Translations under genes and position numbers: made by a program | Shown: positions 18,058-28,490 of the stretch, one piece after another | Layout: the number at the start of each line of letters is the position of its first letter | How positions within the stretch are numbered: the first letter of the stretch is position 1 | Assembly: GCA_029248455.1 (NCBI GenBank) | Contig: JAQWJH010000053.1 | Span: forward strand, 1 to 38,438 | Length of the DNA: 38,438 nucleotides | From: Flavobacteriaceae bacterium | GTDB lineage: Bacteria; Bacteroidota; Bacteroidia; Flavobacteriales; Flavobacteriaceae | Direction of reading: 5' to 3' | Notes under the pieces: generated by a model | What the model was told of the DNA's origin: nothing | What the model saw: the letters and a program-made list of their open reading frames with translations, nothing else | Databases searched by the model: none

Positions 18058-18801
18058 TCAATCTTTAGTTTGTAATTCTCTAATCCAAATATTCCTAAAA
18101 TTCACAGGAATTTTTGGATGATCTTGCAAAACCAGTGGAAGTTTGCCATGAGATTTATATGACGAAGGGCCAACATTTGTTGTTGTTCCCTTAATTTCTA
18201 CATTGTTTTGTATCAATACACCATTTTGAAAAACAGTAAAATAACCAGGCTTAACAAGTCTGTTTTTTTTAAAAACTGGTGCATTAAAAACTATATCAAA
18301 TGATTGCCATACTCCGGGTTTTTTACTTGAATTTACTAATGGTATGTGTTGTTTGTAAATTGAACCTGCTTGACCGTTTACATATGTTGGGTTCTCGTAG
18401 CTGTCTAAAACTTGTAACTCATAATTTTGTTGAAGGAAAATTCCACTATTCGATCGTTGTTGTGGTTTATACTTTTTTGTTGTTTCATTTGTTTTCCACT
18501 CTATGTGTAGTTGTACTGACCCAAAAGACTTTTTGGTTTTAATTCCACCGGTACCATTAATGACAGTCATTGATCCGTCCTTATTGATTTTCCACTCAGG
18601 GGTTTTATTCGAGTATTGTCCAATCCAGCTTGAGAAATCACTTCCATCAAACAAAACTATTGCATCGCTTGGAGCTTTGTTAAAATTATATGCGTCTATT
18701 TTTTCAGGAACTGGTTTCCAAATTTCAGTTTTTAAAGATTCATTTTGAGAAAACCCCAAATTAAAAACAAATAGTAAGAAGCTAATTTTAAATTTTGACA
18801 T
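18058..18801 (-). CDS. Secreted DUF1080 domain protein (3-keto-disaccharide hydrolase family)
   Basis: Signal peptide ending NLGFSQ; IVLFDGSDFSSWIGQ, SMTVINGTGGIKTKKSFGSVQLHIEWK, GNSGIFLQ-like (RSNSGIFLQQNYELQVLDSYENPTY), PLVLQDHPKIPVNFRNIWIREL. Confidence 0.92.
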   Translation of the reverse strand: MSKFKISFLLFVFNLGFSQNESLKTEIWKPVPEKIDAYNFNKAPSDAIVLFDGSDFSSWIGQYSNKTPEWKINKDGSMTVINGTGGIKTKKSFGSVQLHIEWKTNETTKKYKPQQRSNSGIFLQQNYELQVLDSYENPTYVNGQAGSIYKQHIPLVNSSKKPGVWQSFDIVFNAPVFKKNRLVKPGYFTVFQNGVLIQNNVEIKGTTTNVGPSSYKSHGKLPLVLQDHPKIPVNFRNIWIRELQTKD

Positions 18802-18813
18802 GATTTTAAATTT

Positions 18814-19179
18814 TTAATAACGATTAAAATTCATTAAATATTCAGAAGCGTTATTGACAACTTTTTTTGTATTTCCAATGAACAGTTTGTTGCCAATTTT
18901 TAGAACAGGTCTTTTTAAAAAACTGTAATGCGTCAATAACATATTCTTATAATCTTTTTCACTTACGGATTTAATATTGTTTTTTCTGTCTCTAAATAGA
19001 ATAGCTCTTTTGTTAAATAACCCTTCATAGCTTTTACAAATATTGTAAAGTTCGTCTAAATCATTTTCATTTAAGGGATTACTTTTTATATCTATTTTGA
19101 TAACATTACCACTCAATTCCCAACCCTTTAAAATCCTTTTACAAGTAGAGCAAGTCGATAAAAAATATACTTTATTCAA
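18814..19179 (-). CDS. ArsC/Spx-family thioredoxin-fold protein
   Basis: CxxC in STCSTCKR; KRAILFRDR; LKRPVLKIGNKLFIG. TTG start codon. Confidence 0.85.
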   Translation of the reverse strand: MNKVYFLSTCSTCKRILKGWELSGNVIKIDIKSNPLNENDLDELYNICKSYEGLFNKRAILFRDRKNNIKSVSEKDYKNMLLTHYSFLKRPVLKIGNKLFIGNTKKVVNNASEYLMNFNRY

Positions 19180-19229
19180 TTATAATTTATTAATAAACTT
19201 TAAAATTATAAGATTCTTTTAAGATAATA

Positions 19230-19237
19230 TATCTTTG
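19230..19237 (+). promoter_or_regulatory. Candidate -7 box TATCTTTG upstream of the trans-sulfuration gene
   Basis: Exact TAnnTTTG match 28 nt before the ATG in a divergent 86-bp intergenic region; -33 element not evident. Confidence 0.3.
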
Positions 19238-19265
19238 ATTAATATTTTTTAATTGCTTTACTCAA

Positions 19266-20405
19266 ATGAAATTCAATACCAAAACTATTCACGGAGGTCA
19301 AATTCCAGAAAAAGGCTATGGAGCTGTCATGCCCCCCATATACCAAACATCTACTTATTCTCAAACAAGTCCAGGCAAGCATAAAGGCTATGAATACAGT
19401 AGAACTCATAATCCAACACGTCAAGCATTAGAAAGTTCTTTTGCAAGCATAGAAAACGGTAAGTATGGTTTAGCATTTGGATCAGGTCTTGCGGCAATTG
19501 ATGCGGTTTTAAAATTATTAAGTCCAGGTGATGAGGTAATATCAACTAATGACCTTTACGGGGGTTCTTATAGATTATTTACAAGTGTATTTAAAAATTT
19601 TGGAATTAAATTTCACTTTACTAAAATGAATGATGCCAAAAATGTTGAAAATTTAATAAATGATAATACTAAAATGATTTGGATTGAAACTCCAACTAAT
19701 CCAATGATGAACATTATTGACATTAAATCCTTTAGTAAACTTGCAAAATCAAATAATCTCTTACTAGCTGTAGACAATACCTTTGCCACTCCATTTTTAC
19801 AAGTCCCTCTTGATTTAGGTGCTGATATTGTCATGCACTCAGCAACAAAATATTTAGCTGGGCATAGTGATGTTGTTTTAGGTGCATTAATAGTAAAAAA
19901 TAAAAGTTTAGCTGAAAGACTTTATTTTATTCAGAATGCCAGTGGAGCAATCTGTGGACCCATGGATAGCTTTCTGACTTTAAGAGGGATAAAAACTTTG
20001 CATGTAAGAATGCAAAGACATTGTCAAAACGCAAAAAAAATAGCTTTATTTTTAAAAAAGCATCCTTTAATTGAAAAAGTTTTCTGGCCAGGTTTCAAAT
20101 CTCACCCAAACCATTTAATTGCAAAAAATCAAATGTCCGATTTTGGTGCAATGATTTCGTTTACTAGCAAAGGAAATGATTTCAATAAAGCATTGAAAAT
20201 TATAGAAAAACTTAAAGTATTCACTCTTGCTGAATCTCTTGGGGGCGTAGAAAGTCTTGCTGGCCACCCTGCTTCAATGACCCATGCCTCCATTCCTAAA
20301 ATTGAAAGAGAAGCTTCAGGGGTTGTTGACTCTTTAATCAGACTTAGTGTTGGGATTGAAGATGCTGATGATCTAATTTCAGATTTGAAACAAGCCATAG
20401 GTTAA
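19266..20405 (+). CDS. metB: PLP-dependent trans-sulfuration enzyme (cystathionine gamma-synthase/lyase family)
   Basis: TKTIHGGQIPEKGYGAVMPPIYQTSTY, EYSRTHNPTRQALE, FGSGLAAIDAVL, WIETPTNPMM, HSATKYLAGHSDVVLGA, ESLGGVESLAGHPASMTHAS. Synthase versus lyase cannot be decided from sequence reading. Confidence 0.93.
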   Translation: MKFNTKTIHGGQIPEKGYGAVMPPIYQTSTYSQTSPGKHKGYEYSRTHNPTRQALESSFASIENGKYGLAFGSGLAAIDAVLKLLSPGDEVISTNDLYGGSYRLFTSVFKNFGIKFHFTKMNDAKNVENLINDNTKMIWIETPTNPMMNIIDIKSFSKLAKSNNLLLAVDNTFATPFLQVPLDLGADIVMHSATKYLAGHSDVVLGALIVKNKSLAERLYFIQNASGAICGPMDSFLTLRGIKTLHVRMQRHCQNAKKIALFLKKHPLIEKVFWPGFKSHPNHLIAKNQMSDFGAMISFTSKGNDFNKALKIIEKLKVFTLAESLGGVESLAGHPASMTHASIPKIEREASGVVDSLIRLSVGIEDADDLISDLKQAIG

Positions 20406-20472
20406 CTCTAATATTTAATTTGAGTTAATTCGTTATCTTAGAGTTGTTATTTTCAACTTAAACTAATTACTT

Positions 20473-21813
20473 ATGGATAAAAATTTAGAAAGATTTTTAA
20501 ACGAAATTTCTGTAAGAAATTCTCACGAACCTGAATTCATGCAAGCTGTTAGGGAAGTTTCCGAAACTGTAATTCCTTACATTGTTTCCAATAAAATTTA
20601 TCACGGTAAAAATATTTTAATGAGGATGGTTGAACCTGAAAGAGTATTAATGTTCAGGGTGAATTGGGTAGACGATAGTGGTGAAATTAGAGTAAACAGA
20701 GGATACCGAGTACAAATGAACTCTGCAATTGGCCCTTATAAAGGTGGATTGAGGTTTCATCCCTCAGTAAATTTAAGTATACTTAAGTTTTTAGCTTTTG
20801 AGCAAGTTTTCAAAAATAGTCTAACAACTCTTCCTATGGGAGGAGGAAAGGGAGGGTCTGATTTTGATCCAAAAGGTAAAAGCGATGGTGAAATAATGAG
20901 ATTCTGTCAAAGTTTTATGACTGAACTTTTTAGATATATTGGTCCAAATACAGATATTCCTGCCGGTGATATTGGTGTTGGAGGAAGAGAAATTGGATTT
21001 ATGTTTGGTCAATATAAAAAATTAAAAAAAGAGTTTACAGGAGTTTTAACAGGAAAGGGACTATCTTGGGGAGGGTCATTAATTAGACCTGAGGCAACAG
21101 GCTATGGAACCGTCTATTTTGCGGAAAATATGCTCAATCATATTAACCAATCTGTTTCCAAAAAAACTGTCGTTATTTCTGGGTCAGGAAATGTAGCTCA
21201 ATTTGCTGCTGAAAAATGTATTCAACTTTCAGCTAAAGTTGTCACATTATCTGATTCATCTGGTTTTATTTATGATAAAGAGGGAATAAATAGTGAAAAA
21301 TTGAACCATATTATGGACTTGAAAAATAATAAAAGAGTTAGAATCTCCGAATATTTAAATAAATACCCCAAAGCAAAATTTTATAAAAGTAAGACACCTT
21401 GGAATGTGCCCTGCGACATCGCTCTACCTTGTGCAACTCAAAATGAATTGAACAAAAATGATGCTGAAAGTTTAATTAAAAACGGATGTATTTGTATTAG
21501 CGAAGGGGCGAATATGCCTTGTACGCCAGATGCTATTACTGTTTTTAGAAAAAACAAAGTTTTATATGCCCCAGGGAAAGCTTCAAACGCTGGGGGAGTG
21601 GCAGTTTCAGGGCTAGAAATGGCTCAAAATTCATTACGATACAGCTGGACAAGAGAGGAAGTAGATAATAAGCTGAAAGACATAATTCTAGATATTCATA
21701 ATTCGTGCATCACTCATGGAAAAGAAAAAAAATATATTAATTATGAAAAAGGTGCTAACATTGCCGGTTTTATAAAAGTCGCAGATGCGATGATCGCTCA
21801 AGGAGTGGTTTAA
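20473..21813 (+). CDS. gdhA: NADP-specific glutamate dehydrogenase
   Basis: YKGGLRFHPSVNLSILKFLAFEQVFKNSLTTLPMGGGKGGSDFDPKGKSD, NTDIPAGDIGVGGREIG, SGSGNVAQFAAEK, SNAGGVAVSGLEMAQNS. Confidence 0.98.
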   Translation: MDKNLERFLNEISVRNSHEPEFMQAVREVSETVIPYIVSNKIYHGKNILMRMVEPERVLMFRVNWVDDSGEIRVNRGYRVQMNSAIGPYKGGLRFHPSVNLSILKFLAFEQVFKNSLTTLPMGGGKGGSDFDPKGKSDGEIMRFCQSFMTELFRYIGPNTDIPAGDIGVGGREIGFMFGQYKKLKKEFTGVLTGKGLSWGGSLIRPEATGYGTVYFAENMLNHINQSVSKKTVVISGSGNVAQFAAEKCIQLSAKVVTLSDSSGFIYDKEGINSEKLNHIMDLKNNKRVRISEYLNKYPKAKFYKSKTPWNVPCDIALPCATQNELNKNDAESLIKNGCICISEGANMPCTPDAITVFRKNKVLYAPGKASNAGGVAVSGLEMAQNSLRYSWTREEVDNKLKDIILDIHNSCITHGKEKKYINYEKGANIAGFIKVADAMIAQGVV

Positions 21814-21836
21814 ATTATTTAATTATAATTTTTGAA

Positions 21837-22562
21837 ATGTTAGTATCTACTGAAGCCATTGCTTTAAGTTCAATAAAATATTCCGAAACTAGTCTAATAG
21901 TTAAATGCTTTACCCTTTCAGATGGAATAAAATCATATTTATTAAAAGGAATTAGATCACAAAAAAAAAGAGGATTAAATGTTGGGCTATTTCAACCATT
22001 AACCATTTTAGAAATTGATGCAAGTCATAAAGGGCTGGGAAAGCTTAATAATATCCGCTCAGCTAAAATAATTTCGCCTTATAAGTCGATACCTTTTGAC
22101 ATTGTGAAAAATACTATTGTTCAGTTTTTAGCAGAAATTTTGTCAAAAAGCATACAAGAAGAAGAAAGTAATGAGTCTTTATACGCATTCATAAAAACTT
22201 CTATGATTTGGCTTGATAACAGTTCAAATTACACAAATTTTCACATTCATTTTGTAATTAAATTTTTAAGATATCTTGGAATTTCGCCTGATAAAACCAA
22301 CATTATATTTGATGGATTTGATATGTTAAATGGAGAGTTTAGTAATGATTCCCAAAATATTAATTACATAAACGGAAATGTAATTAAAAATTTTAAAGGA
22401 TTTTTAGGCACAGATTTTGATGGGATTAAAGACTTGATTACATCCTCTTTTGAAAGAAAAGAGCTGTTAGAATTTTTAATGAAATATATGCAAATACACA
22501 TGGAAAATTTCAGAAGGCCTCAATCACTTAACATCATGTATGATCTTTTTAAAAGAAAGTAA
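21837..22562 (+). CDS. recO: DNA repair protein RecO
   Basis: TEAIALSSIKYSETSLIVKCFTLSDGIKSYLLKGIRSQKK N-terminal OB-fold; overall length and layout typical of Bacteroidota RecO. Confidence 0.92.
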   Translation: MLVSTEAIALSSIKYSETSLIVKCFTLSDGIKSYLLKGIRSQKKRGLNVGLFQPLTILEIDASHKGLGKLNNIRSAKIISPYKSIPFDIVKNTIVQFLAEILSKSIQEEESNESLYAFIKTSMIWLDNSSNYTNFHIHFVIKFLRYLGISPDKTNIIFDGFDMLNGEFSNDSQNINYINGNVIKNFKGFLGTDFDGIKDLITSSFERKELLEFLMKYMQIHMENFRRPQSLNIMYDLFKRK

Positions 22563-25026
22563 GTCGTTATTAGCATTATTTTTAATAATATCGCTAAATA
22601 GCTTTTCTCAACAACTGATTATTAAAGATTTTCAAGACGAATCTGTCGTTCCAAATGTTGCAGTACATAATACTTTGCAAACGTTAACAATTCTATCAGA
22701 TTCAAATGGGGTAATAAACCTTTCGTCTTTTAAACAAACAGATTCCTTGATATTTAGTCATGTTTCATACGAAAAACGAATACTTTCGGTTAATAGTATT
22801 TCTCAATCTATTATTTACTTATATCCAAAGACTCAAGTATTATCTGAGATTATTCTTTCGGTGGGAAGAAACAGAGAAAATAAAGAAAAAATTTCTAGAA
22901 AAGTTTCTTTAATAAATTCAAAAAAAACTGAACTTGATTTACCTCAAACATCCGCTGATTTATTATACTATGGAGGGGGAATCAGGATTCAAAAATCCCA
23001 AGGAGCTGGAGGAAGTCCTGTGATTAGAGGGTTTGAAGCTAATAGAGTTTTACTTGTTATTGATGGAGTTAGAATGAATAATGCCATATACAGGTCTGGC
23101 CATCTTCAAAACGCGATAACAATTGATCCGTATACACTTGAAAGAACTGAAATTATTTTTGGACCATCTTCAGTTGGTTACGGCTCAGATGCATTGGGAG
23201 GGGTAGTACATTTTTACACCAAAAAACCAAAAATTAATAACGAAAAAATTTGGACATTAACTGGAGCCAGTTCTTATAATACCACGCTTAATCACAAGGT
23301 CAATAATTTTAGCGTAGAGTTTAGTAAAAACAAATGGGCAAGTTTTACTAGTTTTTCTTATTCTGACTTTGGCGATATAATTATGGGTAGTAAAAGAAAT
23401 CATGGTTTTAAAAATTGGGGATTGAATAAATATTTTCTCGATGGCAATAATCTAAATTCTCATAATCATTTAAATAAAAATTCAGAAATTCAAACTAACA
23501 CTGGCTATTCGCAGTTAGACTTTTTACAAAAGTTAAATTTTAAAATTTCCGATGATTCTAATATTATTTTCAATATTCAACATTCTAAATCATCAAACAT
23601 TGATAGATATGATAAATTGAATGAATTTAATAATGAGGAAAATCTCAAGTATGCTCAGTGGTTTTATGGTCCTCAGGAAAGAAGTCTATTCTCATCAACA
23701 TATAATTTTTTAAATAATAAAAATTGGTTAAGCAAAGGGTCTGTTGTTGCTGCTTATCAAAATATAAAAGAATCCAGAAACAACAGAAAATTTCAGTCTC
23801 TGATTTTAAATTCCCAATTTGAAAATGTAAAAGTCTATTCATTAAATTTAGATTTTGTTGGGTTTGAAAAAGATAAATCATCTTTTTCTTATGGATTTGA
23901 ATACACTTATAATGATGTAAACTCAAATGCTAGTGGAGAAAAATTAATTCAAGGGAATCCCTCTTTAATCAGTTCAAACAATACTGATAAAATCTTTAAT
24001 ATTCCCACTCGATACCCAAGCGATGGAAGTAATTACAGTACAATAGCAACTTATTATGAATTTAGAAAAGATATCTCAGCAAAATCTAATTTTAACATCG
24101 GAATGAGGTATACCCAAACAAATCTTAATGCTAGTTGGGAAGAAGCTGCACTTATTGACGCCAATTTAAACACAGTTAATACTAAAAATTCGTCACTCAC
24201 AGGCAGCATAGGTTACGTTATGAGGTCTGATAATAACTGGCAAGTAAATACTAATTTTTCCAGTGGATTCAGGTCCCCAAACATTGATGATATTGGAAAG
24301 ATAAGAGAAAACAGGGGAATGCTTTCTGTTCCTAACAAAAAACTCAAGCCTGAATATGCATACAGTTCAGAGCTAGGGCTCAGTAAATTTTATAATGATA
24401 AAATGAATGTTTTTTCTTTGAATCTTTATTACACTCATATAACTAATCATATAACAAGGGATTTTTTTCAAATTTTAAATGACCAAACTACCGATAGTCC
24501 TAATACAATTCTTTATAATTCTGAAGAGGTTATAACTATGGCTAATATTAATAAAGGTAGAGCTTATATTTATGGCTTTTCTTTTGATTCAGAAGCTAAA
24601 ATTTCAGAAAACTTTTTTTTTAAGAGTAACCTAACATATACAAGAGGGGGAAGTGTTAAAAATCCTAATCCACTACCCTCAATTTCCCCATTATTTGGAG
24701 CATTTTATTTAAAATGGATTGATTCAAATCTAAAAATGCAATTGTCATACAGATTTTCTGAGGCCAAAAATCCAGAAGAGTACAGTAAAGGAGGAGAAGA
24801 CGGTCTTGAAGAAACTCCAATTATAGGTTATCAAAATAAAGCTCCAATATATAACGGAATGCCTTCTTGGGGTGTTTTAAAATTCTCTTCCTCACTTAAA
24901 TTAACCAAAAACCTAAAAACAATTTTGATTTTAGACAATCTACTTGATATTCACTACCGGGAGTTCGCTTCAGGAATTTCATCACCTGGAAGAAACCTTA
25001 ATATAGTTTTTGAATATGATTTCTAA
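22540..25026 (+). CDS. TonB-dependent receptor, hemin/hemoglobin/transferrin receptor-like
   Basis: Signal peptide; plug domain SPVIRGFEANRVLLVIDGVRMNNAIYRSGHLQNAITIDPYTLERTEIIFGPSSVGYGSDALGGVVHFYTKKP; terminal NLNIVFEYDF beta strand. Confidence 0.9.
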   Translation: MIFLKESKSLLALFLIISLNSFSQQLIIKDFQDESVVPNVAVHNTLQTLTILSDSNGVINLSSFKQTDSLIFSHVSYEKRILSVNSISQSIIYLYPKTQVLSEIILSVGRNRENKEKISRKVSLINSKKTELDLPQTSADLLYYGGGIRIQKSQGAGGSPVIRGFEANRVLLVIDGVRMNNAIYRSGHLQNAITIDPYTLERTEIIFGPSSVGYGSDALGGVVHFYTKKPKINNEKIWTLTGASSYNTTLNHKVNNFSVEFSKNKWASFTSFSYSDFGDIIMGSKRNHGFKNWGLNKYFLDGNNLNSHNHLNKNSEIQTNTGYSQLDFLQKLNFKISDDSNIIFNIQHSKSSNIDRYDKLNEFNNEENLKYAQWFYGPQERSLFSSTYNFLNNKNWLSKGSVVAAYQNIKESRNNRKFQSLILNSQFENVKVYSLNLDFVGFEKDKSSFSYGFEYTYNDVNSNASGEKLIQGNPSLISSNNTDKIFNIPTRYPSDGSNYSTIATYYEFRKDISAKSNFNIGMRYTQTNLNASWEEAALIDANLNTVNTKNSSLTGSIGYVMRSDNNWQVNTNFSSGFRSPNIDDIGKIRENRGMLSVPNKKLKPEYAYSSELGLSKFYNDKMNVFSLNLYYTHITNHITRDFFQILNDQTTDSPNTILYNSEEVITMANINKGRAYIYGFSFDSEAKISENFFFKSNLTYTRGGSVKNPNPLPSISPLFGAFYLKWIDSNLKMQLSYRFSEAKNPEEYSKGGEDGLEETPIIGYQNKAPIYNGMPSWGVLKFSSSLKLTKNLKTILILDNLLDIHYREFASGISSPGRNLNIVFEYDF

Positions 25027-25083
25027 AAAAATTTAATCTAAAATGGTTACTTTCGCTTCTTATAAAATTATGATCTTAATAAG

Positions 25084-28000
25084 ATGGCTTTTAAGGAATA
25101 CAAAAGACTAAATCTATCGCAAATTGCCAAAGAAGTTCTTACTGATTGGGAATCCAACCATTCATTTAAAAAAAGTATTGATTTAAGACAAGGTGCTCCA
25201 AAATTTGTTTTTTACGAGGGACCTCCCTCTGCAAATGGAATGCCTGGGATTCATCATGTTATGGCAAGAAGTATCAAAGATATTTTCTGTAGATATAAAA
25301 CTTTAAAAGGATTTCAAGTTCAGCGAAAAGCTGGTTGGGATACTCATGGCCTTCCAATAGAGCTTAGTGTTGAAAAAGAACTTGGCATTACTAAAGAAGA
25401 TATTGGCAAATCAATTTCAGTTAAAGATTATAACAAGGCATGTAAAAAGGCTGTTATGCGTTACACCGACGTGTGGAATAATTTAACTAAAAAAATGGGG
25501 TACTGGGTTGATATGGATAACCCATACATAACTTATAAACCAAAATATATAGAATCTGTTTGGTGGTTATTAAAAAATCTCTTTGATAAAGGTTTGATTT
25601 ACAAGGGTTACACCATTCAACCATTTTCTCCAAAAGCGGGGACTGGTCTTAGTTCGCATGAGCTAAATCAACCTGGAACATATCAAGATGTTACAGATAC
25701 CACAGTAACTGCTCAGTTTAATGCAATAAAAAACACTTTGCCCAAAAGTTTAAAAAATTACGATTCAGTCTATTTCTTAGCATGGACGACAACGCCATGG
25801 ACACTTCCATCAAATACAGCGCTGACTGTTGGTCCAAAAATAAAATATACTATAGTTTCCACTTTTAATCAATACACCAAGACACCAATACACGTTGTAG
25901 TAGCTAAAAATTTAGTGTCAAAAGTTTTGTCTAATTCTTTTTTTAAGGTAGAAAAAAAAGAAGAATTGAAATTAGAAACTAATGCCAAAAATAAAATTCC
26001 CTATTTTGTAAATAACACTTTTTTAGGTAGTGATTTAATAGGAGTTCAATACGAACAACTTTGGAGCGAGGCACCTCTTCCTTATAAAAATGCCGAAAAC
26101 GCTTTTAGAATTATAGGTGGCGATTTTGTAACTACTGAGGATGGTACGGGCATTGTTCACACAGCACCAACTTTTGGAGCTGATGATGCTAAAGTTGCAA
26201 AAGAGGCAAATCCAGAAATTCCTCCAATGCTGATTTATGATGAAAACCAGCAACTAGTTCCACTTGTAGATTTACAAGGAAGATTTATACCAGAATTAGG
26301 AGAGCTTGGGGGAAAATATGTGAAAAATGAATATTACAGTTCTACAGAAAAAAAACCTAAAAAATCTGTTGATGTCGAAATTGCTATAAAATTAAAGGAA
26401 GAAAATAAAGCTTTTAAAGTTGAAAAATATGTGCATAGTTACCCCAATTGTTGGAGAACCGATAAGCCTATTTTATACTATCCATTAGATTCTTGGTTTA
26501 TTAAAGTGACAGAAAAAAAAGAAGCTCTAATAAAGCTAAACGAATCAATCAATTGGAAGCCTAAATCGACTGGAGATGGAAGGTTTGGAAATTGGCTGGC
26601 TAATGCAAACGACTGGAATCTGTCAAGATCTAGGTATTGGGGAATTCCTCTCCCTATTTGGAGATCAGAGGACTCTAAAGAAACTATTATAATTGGCTCA
26701 GTTGAAGAATTAAAAAATGAAATTGCAAAGTCAATTAGTTTAGGTTTTATGAAAGAAGACCCTTTTCATTCTTTTGAAATTAATAATATGGATGAATCTA
26801 ATTATGATTCAATTGATCTTCATAAAAACATAGTGGATAAGATCGTCTTAGCCTCCAGTTCCGGACAAAAAATGTTTCGAGAATCAGATTTAATTGATGT
26901 ATGGTTTGATTCTGGTTCTATGCCCTATGCTCAATGGCATTACCCTTTTGAAAATAAAGAAATGATTGACGATAATATAGCCTTCCCAGCTGATTATATA
27001 GCTGAAGGAGTCGATCAGACTAGAGGATGGTTTTATACTCTTCACGCAATTAGTTCAATGGTTTTTGATTCAATTTCATATAAAAATGTGATTTCCAACG
27101 GTCTGGTACTTGATAAAAATGGCCAGAAAATGTCTAAAAGGTTGGGCAACGCAGTAGATCCTTTCAAGACAATTGAAGAATTTGGGCCTGATGCTACAAG
27201 ATGGTATATGATAAGTAATGCTAATCCTTGGGATAATTTAAAATTTGATGTTGAAGGCATTGAGGAAAGTAAACGTAAATTTTTTGGAACATTATATAAC
27301 GTTTACTCATTTTTTACTCTTTATGCCAATATTGATAATTTTAATTGCCAAGAAAAAGAAATTGAAAATAGTGAAAAGTCTGAACTTGATAGATGGATTA
27401 TTTCAGAACTAAACTCTTTAATCTTTGAAGTTGACAAATATTACTCTAACTATGAACCTACAAAAGCTGCTAGATCAATTTCTAAATTCGTTCAATTATA
27501 TCTAAGTAATTGGTATGTTAGACTTTCTAGAAGAAGGTTTTGGAAAGGATCATACGAAAAAGATAAGATTAGTGCTTATCAAACTTTATATACGTGTTTG
27601 ATAGAAATTGCTAAAATTTCATCCCCAATTGCTCCTTTTTACATGGATAGGTTGTACTGTGATTTAAGTTCAAATTCTAGTTTTAATTCATTTAAGTCTG
27701 TTCACCTTGAAGATTTCCCTATTTCAAGAAATAAGTTAATTGATACTGAATTACAAAAGAAAATTAGAAAAGCTCAAACAATTTGCTCATTAGTTTTGTC
27801 TCTTAGAAAAAAAGAAAAAATTAAAGTCCGCCAACCTTTATCAAAAGTAATGATTCCTTACAGCAATAAGAATGAAAAATTACAGTTTGAACAAATTTCA
27901 GAGCTTATTAAATCAGAGGTGAATGTAAAAGAAATTGAACTAATCAGCAATTCATCTGGAATATTAGTAAAAAAAGTAAAGCCTAATTTTAAAAGTTTAG

Positions 28001-28488
28001 GTCCAAAATTTGGAAAACTATTGACCCCAATAGCTGAAAAAATAAAACTACTTAACATAAGTGATATTGAAAAAATTGAAAACGGCGATACTATTTCAGT
28101 AATAGTAAACGATAATCCTATTGTAATTAACCCTAACGATGTTGAAGTTATTTCTGAAGACATTAAGGGGTGGTTAGTTGCTTCTGAAAACAATATTACC
28201 GTTGCTTTAGACGTTCAATTAAATAATGAGTTAGTCAATGAGGGAATAGCTCGCGAACTTGTAAACAGAATCCAAAATCATAGAAAAGAAATTGGTCTTT
28301 TGGTTACTGATAAAATTATTTTAAATATTCAGAGGGATAATATTATTGAAAAAGCTATTTTTGAAAACAGAGAATATATAATGAATGAAACACTCTCTGT
28401 AAAATTAAATATTGAAGATTCAATTAATAGAGGTATTGAAATTAACTTTGATAATATAGAAACTAAATTAAATATAGAAAAAAAATAA
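25084..28488 (+). CDS. ileS: Isoleucyl-tRNA synthetase
   Basis: FYEGPPSANGMPGIHHVMAR (HIGH-like HHVM), RKAGWDTHGLPIELSVEKELG, ARTTPWTLPSN-type editing segment, GQKMSKRLGNAVDP (KMSKR). Confidence 0.98.
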   Translation: MAFKEYKRLNLSQIAKEVLTDWESNHSFKKSIDLRQGAPKFVFYEGPPSANGMPGIHHVMARSIKDIFCRYKTLKGFQVQRKAGWDTHGLPIELSVEKELGITKEDIGKSISVKDYNKACKKAVMRYTDVWNNLTKKMGYWVDMDNPYITYKPKYIESVWWLLKNLFDKGLIYKGYTIQPFSPKAGTGLSSHELNQPGTYQDVTDTTVTAQFNAIKNTLPKSLKNYDSVYFLAWTTTPWTLPSNTALTVGPKIKYTIVSTFNQYTKTPIHVVVAKNLVSKVLSNSFFKVEKKEELKLETNAKNKIPYFVNNTFLGSDLIGVQYEQLWSEAPLPYKNAENAFRIIGGDFVTTEDGTGIVHTAPTFGADDAKVAKEANPEIPPMLIYDENQQLVPLVDLQGRFIPELGELGGKYVKNEYYSSTEKKPKKSVDVEIAIKLKEENKAFKVEKYVHSYPNCWRTDKPILYYPLDSWFIKVTEKKEALIKLNESINWKPKSTGDGRFGNWLANANDWNLSRSRYWGIPLPIWRSEDSKETIIIGSVEELKNEIAKSISLGFMKEDPFHSFEINNMDESNYDSIDLHKNIVDKIVLASSSGQKMFRESDLIDVWFDSGSMPYAQWHYPFENKEMIDDNIAFPADYIAEGVDQTRGWFYTLHAISSMVFDSISYKNVISNGLVLDKNGQKMSKRLGNAVDPFKTIEEFGPDATRWYMISNANPWDNLKFDVEGIEESKRKFFGTLYNVYSFFTLYANIDNFNCQEKEIENSEKSELDRWIISELNSLIFEVDKYYSNYEPTKAARSISKFVQLYLSNWYVRLSRRRFWKGSYEKDKISAYQTLYTCLIEIAKISSPIAPFYMDRLYCDLSSNSSFNSFKSVHLEDFPISRNKLIDTELQKKIRKAQTICSLVLSLRKKEKIKVRQPLSKVMIPYSNKNEKLQFEQISELIKSEVNVKEIELISNSSGILVKKVKPNFKSLGPKFGKLLTPIAEKIKLLNISDIEKIENGDTISVIVNDNPIVINPNDVEVISEDIKGWLVASENNITVALDVQLNNELVNEGIARELVNRIQNHRKEIGLLVTDKIILNIQRDNIIEKAIFENREYIMNETLSVKLNIEDSINRGIEINFDNIETKLNIEKK

Positions 28489-28490
28489 TC

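Noticed and set aside
19239-19545. Minus-strand ORFs 19239-19424 and 19351-19545 near the divergent promoter region
   Set aside because: They overlap the well-supported trans-sulfuration enzyme N-terminus in antisense and lack any protein-like motif.
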